Translations under genes and position numbers: made by a program
Shown: one piece after another, positions 57,746 through 64,000 of the stretch
Position numbering within the stretch: position 1 is the first letter of the stretch
Layout of the letters: each line of letters begins with the position of its first letter
Notes under the pieces: model-generated
Database searches by the model: none
What the model saw: the letters and a program-made list of their open reading frames with translations, nothing else
What the model was told of the DNA's origin: nothing
Assembly: GCA_018228665.1 (NCBI GenBank)
Contig: CP073692.1
Span: forward strand, 1,810,046-1,874,045
Length of the DNA: 64,000 nt
Origin: Faecalicatena sp. Marseille-Q4148
GTDB lineage: Bacteria; Bacillota; Clostridia; Lachnospirales; Lachnospiraceae
Direction: 5' to 3'

Positions 57746-59281
57746 TTAAATGTCACACCTCCTTGAAACTATATGGGGACATCTAATTTTCCCACTCACA
57801 AAATTGGCATATGCTTTATGTCTTGCGATACGATTTTCTCCAAAATCCACATCAATATCGCCGGCATTCTTATATGAAATAATCTTTCCTACAGTTCCAT
57901 CGTTCATTTTCCTTATTTCACCGAGTCGTTCTTTCTCTTTTCTATTGCGTACCGGTGCTAATTTCGGATGTCCAATGACGCCTTTTTTGAAATCGTTATA
58001 GTTTCGATTTCTAATAATGATACCATCTTCAAAACGAACGTCAATATGATTGGCATCTCTGCAGGAAATAATTTCTGCAACAGCGCCTCTTTTTTGAAGT
58101 TGCCGTTCTCCTATATGATTTTTAATATAAGAAGACGGAAGACCGACCTTGCCACATTCAAAATTTTCCCATTTCACATGGTACACTTTTTCTCCGTTAT
58201 CAAATTCTACTGTATTATTCTTCCATCCCCGATATTCAATTACTGTAGCTATATGTCCGTTGTTCATGATTTTACTTTGGTAAAGCCTCTGCTCTTTTTT
58301 TGCTGCGCTAGTTGCATTTGGATGGGCTATACTCCCCTCTTTAAAACTTCCATAGCATTTGTTATAAGCAATGGCACCGTCTTCAAATTTCACATCAATA
58401 TCCTGACATGATCTCATCGCAATGATGGTTCCAACCATTCCATTTGACATCACATTTTGCTCAAACAGATGAAGATTGCTTCTTTTCCTCTTTCGTATAA
58501 ATTTTTTAATTTCTTCTATATCTTTTTGAAAATCAATTTTCTTTTCATCTTCGTTTAGTATATGGCATACAAATTGTTGTAAGGCTCGTTCCAGTGATTT
58601 TGAAAATGCTTTCGTCTCTTCAAGAATACAGCAATTTCCAGTAATATCAGAGCATTTCGGTTCCCGGAAACGATATAATGTAATTCCTAAATTCATCAAT
58701 AACATATTTTTTTCCAAATCATTTTCACTGGTTTTATGTACATATTCCCCGTCATATTCTACTGCTATTTTGTGTTCCGGATCATATAAATCCAGTTCTT
58801 TTCCGTTCAATCCCATTTCAAAAGACTCTGTGGATTTTTGCGGAATTTTATGAAATCCAAAAGGTTCCAGATAAAATGCCAGCGTCAGCTCATTGATAGA
58901 GATTTGCGTCCCTTTTAATATTGGGTGTGCAACATTTCCGTTTTTAAAATCACGCCCTGAAACATGACTCGCAATTTCTCCATCCTCAAATCGGATATCC
59001 ATATCATGACAATTTCTGTAAAGATCTACAACCGCTGTCATTCCATTGTTCATTCGCAGTTTTGTTCCAACACGCCCGGAGGTTCGCACTTTATGAAACA
59101 TATATTGGTAATTAAATTTTTCATGTTCAAAATAGTGCCAGTTTGTTAGTTTGCGCTGTAATCCATTTTCGAATTCAATCATAAAGTTTTCACAAGAATA
59201 ATACTCGATTACTTTTGCTTTTTTCCCATCTCTTGAAGTTTTTTCCATTCCAATTCTTTCTGACTTTTTATTTTGACCCAT
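57746..59281 (-). CDS. Repeat protein with an embedded PD-(D/E)XK/Vsr-like nuclease domain
   Basis: A 511-residue protein I have no name for. Six related units of about 45-50 residues each have a Gly near the start, a central hydrophobic-Asp-Val-x-Phe-Glu-Asp-Gly core (MDIRFEDGEI, IDVKFEDGAI, NTVEFDNGEK, IDVRFEDGII, IDVDFGENRI; the N-terminal one MIEFENG) and a Phe-x-x-Gly-x-Val/Ile end. Their spans are about residues 20-58, 67-120, 276-321, 337-382, 397-439 and 457-502. Between unit 2 and 3 lies a nuclease-like domain (NGKELDLYDPEHKIAVEYDG, followed by HK and MNLGITLYRFRE), the DUF559/Vsr pattern with Asp164 and Glu175/Asp177. Function unknown. The repeats look like small barrel modules. Confidence 0.8.
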   Translation of the reverse strand: MGQNKKSERIGMEKTSRDGKKAKVIEYYSCENFMIEFENGLQRKLTNWHYFEHEKFNYQYMFHKVRTSGRVGTKLRMNNGMTAVVDLYRNCHDMDIRFEDGEIASHVSGRDFKNGNVAHPILKGTQISINELTLAFYLEPFGFHKIPQKSTESFEMGLNGKELDLYDPEHKIAVEYDGEYVHKTSENDLEKNMLLMNLGITLYRFREPKCSDITGNCCILEETKAFSKSLERALQQFVCHILNEDEKKIDFQKDIEEIKKFIRKRKRSNLHLFEQNVMSNGMVGTIIAMRSCQDIDVKFEDGAIAYNKCYGSFKEGSIAHPNATSAAKKEQRLYQSKIMNNGHIATVIEYRGWKNNTVEFDNGEKVYHVKWENFECGKVGLPSSYIKNHIGERQLQKRGAVAEIISCRDANHIDVRFEDGIIIRNRNYNDFKKGVIGHPKLAPVRNRKEKERLGEIRKMNDGTVGKIISYKNAGDIDVDFGENRIARHKAYANFVSGKIRCPHIVSRRCDI

Positions 59282-59423
59282 TTGAAAAAGTCCTCACTTC
59301 CTACGCAAATCAATTACTTTTCTCAAAAAGTTACAACATCTGCCTCTGTTTACATTACTTCCATTCTAATCTTTTTCTGTCCGGCATTATATATTTTCAC
59401 TATATGTTTATTATATCTCATAG

Positions 59424-59452
59424 TTGTTTCTACCGATAAAATAATGTATAGT
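59424..59452 (+). promoter_or_regulatory. Promoter of the antiporter gene
   Basis: -35 TTGTTT (59424-59429), 17-base spacer, -10 TATAGT (59447-59452), about 50 bases before the chosen start codon. Confidence 0.7.
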
Positions 59453-59502
59453 AGTGGTTAATGTGTTTTACGCAAATGAAAATAAGAAAGAGGAATATAC
59501 AA

Positions 59503-60816
59503 ATGAAAAAAAGTAATCCAATTGCTTTGCTGCCAATCGGAGTATTTCTGGTCTTATATCTTGGTCTGGGAATTCTGTTTGAGTATGTCATGAAAATCCC
59601 GATGGGGTTTTATAACATTCCGATTATCATTGCCTTTTTGGCAGCAATTTTAGTTGCATGTTTGCAGAACCGCAGTGTATCATTTGATGAAAAATTAAGT
59701 CTGATGGCACAGGGGCTTGCTGACAAAAATATTATTACTATGCTTTTGATCTTTTTAACAGCGGGTACTTTCGTTGGTGTTGTTGGAAGAAGCAGCGCTG
59801 AAAGTGTTGCATATTTTATGCTTGGATTAATTCCGGCACGATATGCTGTGGCAGTTCTTTTTGTTGTAGCCTGCTTCGTATCAACTGCAATGGGAACCTC
59901 CGTCGGAACGATTACATTACTAACACCGATTGCAGTTGCGGTTTCAACTGCTTCCGGATTTGATATGCCACTCTGTATTGGTTCTGTCATGGGCGGCGCA
60001 ATGTTCGGGGATAATCTTTCCTTTATTTCTGATACAACGATTGCGGCCTGCAACGGTCAGGGCTGTGCAATGAAGGACAAGTTCCGTGAAAACTTTGGAA
60101 TTGCCTTTCCTGCAGCTTTAGCCACCTTAGCGCTGATTCTTGTTTTATCTTTTAAAACGGAACTAAACGGAGCGGTTATCGAATCTTATCATTTGATCCA
60201 GATTATTCCATATATTCTTGTACTAATTGGCGGCATTGCCGGCATTAACGTATTCGTTGTTCTTTTGGTCGGTATTATTTCCGGAGCAGCCATTATGCTT
60301 GGTACAGGTCAGACAGCTGCAACAGATCTTCTTGCAAATATGGGTTCCGGGGCAGCGGGAATGTTTGAAACATCCATGGTAGCAATCCTTGTGGCAGCAA
60401 TGTGTGCCCTTATTCGTGAATATGGTGGATTTGAAGCATTATTATCTGCCATTCGCAGTATCTTTAAAGGAAAACGCGGCGGCCAGCTCGGTATGGGGCT
60501 TTTAGTCGGTGCAATGGATGTTGCAACTGCAAACAATACGGTTGCAATCGTTATGGCCAACCCGATTGCCAAAGAAATGTCCAAAGAGTATGATATCACT
60601 CCGCGTAAGGCTGCCTCTCTTTTAGATACATTTTCCTGCATTTCACAAGGTATCATCCCTTACGGCGCCCAAATGCTCGTTGCAATTTCTGCCGCTGCTG
60701 AATTAGGATATGAAATATCAGCTTTTGACATTATCCCAAATCTCTTCTACCCTGGATTCTTATTGATCAGTTCACTGATTTTTATTTTCCTATTACCGCA
60801 GAGAAACACAAAATAA
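59503..60816 (+). CDS. NhaC-type Na+/H+ antiporter family protein
   Basis: A 437-residue polytopic membrane protein with ten or more helices. The ATG at 59503 (MKKSNPIALLPIGVFLVLYL) is preferred: AGAGGA lies eight bases upstream and the extra upstream residues are hydrophilic. Conserved stretches are TAGTFVGVVGRSSAESVAYF, MGTSVGTITLLTPIAVAVS, GGAMFGDNLSFISDTTIAAC and GAMDVATANNTVAIVMANPI. The family exchanges Na+ or amino acids for protons. It is convergent with iadA, and the pair (dipeptide hydrolase plus transporter) might act on an amino-acid or dipeptide substrate, but the specificity is not visible. Confidence 0.85.
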   Translation: MKKSNPIALLPIGVFLVLYLGLGILFEYVMKIPMGFYNIPIIIAFLAAILVACLQNRSVSFDEKLSLMAQGLADKNIITMLLIFLTAGTFVGVVGRSSAESVAYFMLGLIPARYAVAVLFVVACFVSTAMGTSVGTITLLTPIAVAVSTASGFDMPLCIGSVMGGAMFGDNLSFISDTTIAACNGQGCAMKDKFRENFGIAFPAALATLALILVLSFKTELNGAVIESYHLIQIIPYILVLIGGIAGINVFVVLLVGIISGAAIMLGTGQTAATDLLANMGSGAAGMFETSMVAILVAAMCALIREYGGFEALLSAIRSIFKGKRGGQLGMGLLVGAMDVATANNTVAIVMANPIAKEMSKEYDITPRKAASLLDTFSCISQGIIPYGAQMLVAISAAAELGYEISAFDIIPNLFYPGFLLISSLIFIFLLPQRNTK

Positions 60817-60842
60817 TATCCGCTTTGATACATTAGAAATGT

Positions 60843-60938
60843 AAAGGCGCTGCTGAACAAAACTCTGTACCGATTCCCAAAAGTTAGACAAAAAATTTCT
60901 AACGATTGGAAGTTCGGTACAATTCAGTAGCGCCTTTT
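60843..60938. terminator. Long imperfect hairpin between convergent genes
   Basis: AAAGGCGCTGCTGAA and TTCAGTAGCGCCTTT outer arms, GTACCGA/TTCGGTAC and TTAGA/TCTAA inner arms, and T and A runs at both ends. It is about 96 bases, larger than a usual terminator, and serves both antiporter and iadA transcripts. Confidence 0.75.
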
Positions 60939-60991
60939 ATAGATGCTTCGTCATCAGTTCCAACGATTGCAATAGAAAAGTTTCTCACACG

Positions 60992-62161
60992 CTATTCAAA
61001 TGTACCTTTTACAAGGATTTCTTTTCCTGACATCATTTGCTGTCCTCTTGCAAATACCGTATCAATCTCCAGTGTGTCCTGATCTGCCAAAACAAGATCT
61101 GCATCCATTCCCTCTGCAATGCTTCCTTTTTGAGAAAGACACAAAATTCTTGCCGGATTTGAAGTTACAACCTTTAAAGCCTTTTCCAGATTAATTCCTT
61201 CCTGTAATACAGCATCTTTCATTTCACGGTAAAGAGAAGTAATCGATCCTACACCCAATCCTGCAAAAGAACCGTCCGGTGCAAAAACCGGAAGACTTCC
61301 CTGTGCATCTGAAGAAAATGTGATTTTATCACAAGAAACGCCTGCCTCTAACGCTTCTTTCAGTCCCTTACTTGCTTTCACTTCATCTGTCGTTGTATGT
61401 TCTACATCGAAACTTGTGGTAAGATCAATATAACCACCATATGTTTTGGCATAATCGATTCCTTCTGTCATCATTTCACGACTGCGATTCACATGAGTTG
61501 GAAGCATATTAGATACCGGAATTTCTGTATTCTCAAGAATATGGCGGAGTAATTCCATTTTTCTCTTTCCGCTTCCCATGTGGATATCTACTACACCGGC
61601 TTTTGCCGAAAGAATTCCCCCTACTCTTGTCTCTGAAACAATTTTTTCAAATTCTTCCTTTGTCGGCTGTGATGAACGATGGTCCGAAACGGCAATCTCT
61701 CCTGTTCCAATAATCCGATCAAACAAAATAATGTCATTCATGATACTTCCGGTAATGGTTCGCACCGGTACCTGATAAGAACCTGTATAAACAAAGGTTG
61801 TAATTCCTTCCTCCTCAAGACCTTTCGCTTTCGCCAAAAGATTTTCCATAGTTCTCGTACAGCCATCTGTTCCGAGGCAGCCTACCACCGTTGTTACACC
61901 GCCCTCGATGATATTGGAAAGCATAATTTCAGGTGTCCTTGTCTTAGCGCCGCCTTCTCCTCCTCCGCCGAGGATATGTACATGACTGTCAATGAGCCCC
62001 GGCATCAGAACCTTTCCCGCTCCGTCGATCACTTCCACACCATAAGATATTTCTGCCGGAAGATCTGTTCCTATTTTCAATATTTTTTCTCCGCCTAACA
62101 AAATGTCCTTCTTTCCGAGATATTCCGGCGCATAAACCTCTGCATTTTTAATTAAATACAT
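60992..62161 (-). CDS. iadA: Isoaspartyl dipeptidase IadA
   Basis: A 389-residue amidohydrolase that cleaves beta-aspartyl dipeptides from damaged proteins. The binuclear metal site is visible as LIDSHVHILGGGGEGG, the carbamylated-Lys region ILSAKAGVVDIHMGSGK, HVNRSREMM and TFSSDAQGSLPVFAPDG. The N-terminal composite beta domain (NAEVYAPEYLGKKDILLGGE) and the C-terminal ILCLSQKGSIAEGMDADLVL are normal. Full length. Confidence 0.94.
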   Translation of the reverse strand: MYLIKNAEVYAPEYLGKKDILLGGEKILKIGTDLPAEISYGVEVIDGAGKVLMPGLIDSHVHILGGGGEGGAKTRTPEIMLSNIIEGGVTTVVGCLGTDGCTRTMENLLAKAKGLEEEGITTFVYTGSYQVPVRTITGSIMNDIILFDRIIGTGEIAVSDHRSSQPTKEEFEKIVSETRVGGILSAKAGVVDIHMGSGKRKMELLRHILENTEIPVSNMLPTHVNRSREMMTEGIDYAKTYGGYIDLTTSFDVEHTTTDEVKASKGLKEALEAGVSCDKITFSSDAQGSLPVFAPDGSFAGLGVGSITSLYREMKDAVLQEGINLEKALKVVTSNPARILCLSQKGSIAEGMDADLVLADQDTLEIDTVFARGQQMMSGKEILVKGTFE

Positions 62162-62306
62162 GAAAACATCCTCTTTTCTTTTTCTTAGTATGATTTGTGA
62201 ATCCTCTGTTTTCTATCATACACTATTTTCTAAAATAGTTCATCCATATTTCGCGCATTCCATTGCTTCCATTTGGATTACTTCCCGTATGTTTCTCTGC
62301 AGCAAA

Positions 62307-62335
62307 AAAGGGAGACATTTCTCCCTCTTTAATCA
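62307..62335 (-). terminator. Terminator of the ferritin-like gene
   Basis: AGGGAGA and TCTCCCT arms with a short loop. The T run on the minus strand is AAAAAA read in reverse at 62306-62311. It follows the ferritin-like gene and precedes iadA. Confidence 0.7.
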
Positions 62336-62342
62336 ATTTTAT

Positions 62343-62777
62343 TTATAAAAATTCTTTTAATTCCTCGGAAAGATTTTCTTCCAGAGTAATGAGATTTTCA
62401 CAGATTTTTTTTGCCCGGTGGTCTGCTTCCGGATAGTCGTTCAAATATCTCCGCAAATTTTTTACTCCCATGTTGCACCCATCTGTCAGCAAGTCTGCTG
62501 CCGTTTCATCGCTGTCATTCATCGCCATTTTCATATTTGTTTTTGCCCATGACATTCCTTTTGCAACCATGCTTGGATCTTTTTCTTCTTCTCTGTATTC
62601 GTTCAGCAGCCCATGCAGCTCATTTCCTAATTTGGTATGTTTTTCTTTGCAGGCAATCAGAATTGCCCGGAACTTTTCACTTTTTATTTTATCCAACATT
62701 TCATCAATGGAAGAAACTGCCATTTTGCTTCCTGCATTGCACTCTTTCAGCAACTGAATTGTATCGTTTAGATTCAT
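62343..62777 (-). CDS. DUF2383/ferritin-like four-helix protein
   Basis: A 144-residue all-helical protein (TIQLLKECNAGSKMAVSSID, ILIACKEKHTKLGNELHGLL, RAKKICENLITLEENLSEEL). It has Glu-x-x-His and Glu/Asp pairs in the helices suitable for a di-iron site. Small ferritin-like proteins of this type are linked to stress or stationary phase in related bacteria. The family name is tentative. AGGAGG is not clear, but GGAGGAAAAC precedes the ATG. Confidence 0.6.
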   Translation of the reverse strand: MNLNDTIQLLKECNAGSKMAVSSIDEMLDKIKSEKFRAILIACKEKHTKLGNELHGLLNEYREEEKDPSMVAKGMSWAKTNMKMAMNDSDETAADLLTDGCNMGVKNLRRYLNDYPEADHRAKKICENLITLEENLSEELKEFL

Positions 62778-62826
62778 TCTGTTTTCCTCCGTTTTTCAAG
62801 AATTTATCTTTATTATCCACACAAAT

Positions 62827-64000
62827 TCAGTTTTTATACACATTCTCCTCATCCATTTCTTCAAGAAGTTGGAGTAATACACAGGATGGCCATGAAAATG
62901 CCGGATCATCATATCCTTCTCCTGTGAATGGATCGTAATTTTCTGACATCAGTCCGATTTCTGTCAGACGGCAGAATTTCTCTGCAAGCCGTTTTGCTTC
63001 TGTAACATATCCATTTTCCCGAAGTGCATCAATCATAAGATAGGTTGTCGGCGCCCACACAGGTCCAAGCCAGTAACCGCCTTTTTTGTAGTAAGGGCTG
63101 TCCGGCGCCTCTGTCGCAAGTCCATACGGTGTCTCAAATGTTTCCAACAGCTGTTTGACAAGCTGCTCCCGCAACGCTTTCGGAAAACGATACCCAATTA
63201 CAAGCGGCAAATACATAAGAAGGCTGTTCCCTTCTCTGATCTTTTCTTGTGAAATCGTTTCAATCGCATACAATCTTCCGTTTTCAAAGAAGCGTTCCAG
63301 AAATCTTTCATACCACTCATCCGCTGTCTGTTTCCATTTCTTTGCCTCCTGGTGGCGTTCAAGTCCGGATGCAATTTCCGAAAGACAGTCCATCTGCCGT
63401 ATGAGGAATGCTGCCAGATCCGGAGATTCCACCGGCATTCCCCGGTAAAATACAGATGCATTATCCCAACCGGAATCATTTCCATGATAATATACCGGAT
63501 ACACCGCCTCATTATGTCTGCGGTATTTCATCCAATATTCTGTCATTTTCACAAGACTTTCATACATTTCCTGCATGAGGACAGGTGCTCTCAGCGCTGC
63601 ATGTTGCTTCATCATTTTGCAAAATGCCCAGCCATGTATTGGAGGTTTGACAAAACTATAGGACGCAAATGTTTCATTCACATAATCCGGATAGCATCCG
63701 CTCTCATCCTGTACGTCGATAAATAGTTTCATCTGATCATATGCTTTTTGAGGATGTGTGTGGCTAAGAGCAATCCCTGCAAAACAATTGTCCCAACTCC
63801 ATATATTGTACATCCAGTTTTTAGACATATACATCGCATCTCTCGTTAATGTTCCTTCTGCATGTACAAAATTCATCCAGGTAATATAAGCTGCCAGCTG
63901 TCTGCTGTCTTCGAATCTTCCCGTTGGATTTGGAAAGCTGTTTTCCCACTTCTGAAGTGATTTTCTCTGCTCTTCTTTCATCTCTTCATATGTGCGATAC
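62827..64000 (-). CDS. Glycoside hydrolase of the GH63/trehalase-like fold (partial)
   Basis: The frame continues past the right edge (RTYEEMKEEQRK), so only the C-terminal 391 residues are seen. The (alpha/alpha)6-barrel pattern is clear: NWMYNIWSWDNCFAGIALSH, GCYPDYVNETFASYSFVKPP, YHGNDSGWDNASVFYRGMPV, GGYWLGPVWAPTTYLMIDAL and YDPFTGEGYDDPAFSWPSCV. The two catalytic acids of this clan are probably in SGWDNAS and the FTGEG region. The substrate is unknown; mannosyl- or glucosyl-oligosaccharides or trehalose-like compounds are usual. Confidence 0.85.
   Translation of the reverse strand, partial: YRTYEEMKEEQRKSLQKWENSFPNPTGRFEDSRQLAAYITWMNFVHAEGTLTRDAMYMSKNWMYNIWSWDNCFAGIALSHTHPQKAYDQMKLFIDVQDESGCYPDYVNETFASYSFVKPPIHGWAFCKMMKQHAALRAPVLMQEMYESLVKMTEYWMKYRRHNEAVYPVYYHGNDSGWDNASVFYRGMPVESPDLAAFLIRQMDCLSEIASGLERHQEAKKWKQTADEWYERFLERFFENGRLYAIETISQEKIREGNSLLMYLPLVIGYRFPKALREQLVKQLLETFETPYGLATEAPDSPYYKKGGYWLGPVWAPTTYLMIDALRENGYVTEAKRLAEKFCRLTEIGLMSENYDPFTGEGYDDPAFSWPSCVLLQLLEEMDEENVYKN

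Noticed and set aside
1..64000. tRNA, rRNA and antibiotic-resistance genes
   Set aside because: I looked for tRNA-like cloverleaf ends, rRNA signatures and common resistance families (tet, erm, van ligases, aminoglycoside enzymes) and found none. The kinase fragment at 458-991 is too incomplete to be called VanS.

Overview
The window reads as a low-to-mid GC Gram-positive gut anaerobe, most likely a Lachnospiraceae-type Clostridia. The reasons are strong AGGAGG ribosome sites, TTGACA/TATAAT promoters, TPP riboswitches, and a Tn1549/CTn2-type integrative conjugative element (ICE) of the kind common in that family. I cannot name the species. I found no rRNA, tRNA, CRISPR array or recognisable antibiotic-resistance gene.

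Left flank (1-3.6 kb): a scrapyard of broken mobile-element genes. It holds the C-terminal part of a large serine recombinase, a sensor-kinase 3' half fused to it, a 3'-truncated SpaA-type surface protein, and a 238-bp second copy of the relaxase 3' end beside an oriT-like non-coding segment. At 3.6-7.2 kb is a five-gene thiamine salvage operon (tenA-thiD-thiE-HAD phosphatase-Nudix). It has its own sigma-A-type promoter and two tandem TPP riboswitches, each with its own terminator.

ICE body (7.2 to about 49 kb, almost all on the minus strand, so transcription runs from right to left). The replication/leading module is a replication initiator-like protein, a DUF3991/toprim primase, an HTH protein and several polyvalent-type accessory proteins. 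The type IV secretion module is PcfB, the VirD4/TraG coupling ATPase, a Maff2 pilin-like peptide, VirB6, PrgI, VirB4 and an M23+NlpC/P60 wall hydrolase, plus DUF4315, DUF4366 and a giant SpaA adhesin fused to a class B sortase. The VirB4 gene is split by a complete 2,789-bp group II intron. The mobilisation module is TopB, MobC and the MOBP relaxase. Cargo includes an AbiE toxin-antitoxin pair with twin operators, ThyX, dUTPase, a SLOG protein, an MT-A70 methyltransferase and SpoVG. Ten proteins of otherwise unrelated sequence share the same short motif 28-33 residues from their C-termini. I regard this as the most interesting signal in the window, and a candidate conjugative translocation or docking signal.

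Right flank (49-55.9 kb): a Fic protein cut off inside its catalytic motif, tnpV, Tn916-type regulators, a repeated 112-bp element, a frameshifted restriction-like remnant, and an intact PLD-helicase-DUF3427 gene paired with a Nudix gene. From about 56 kb the sequence looks like ordinary chromosome: YitT, a YgjP-like metallopeptidase with an unusual repeat/nuclease protein, an NhaC-type antiporter, IadA, a ferritin-like protein and a glycosidase running off the end.
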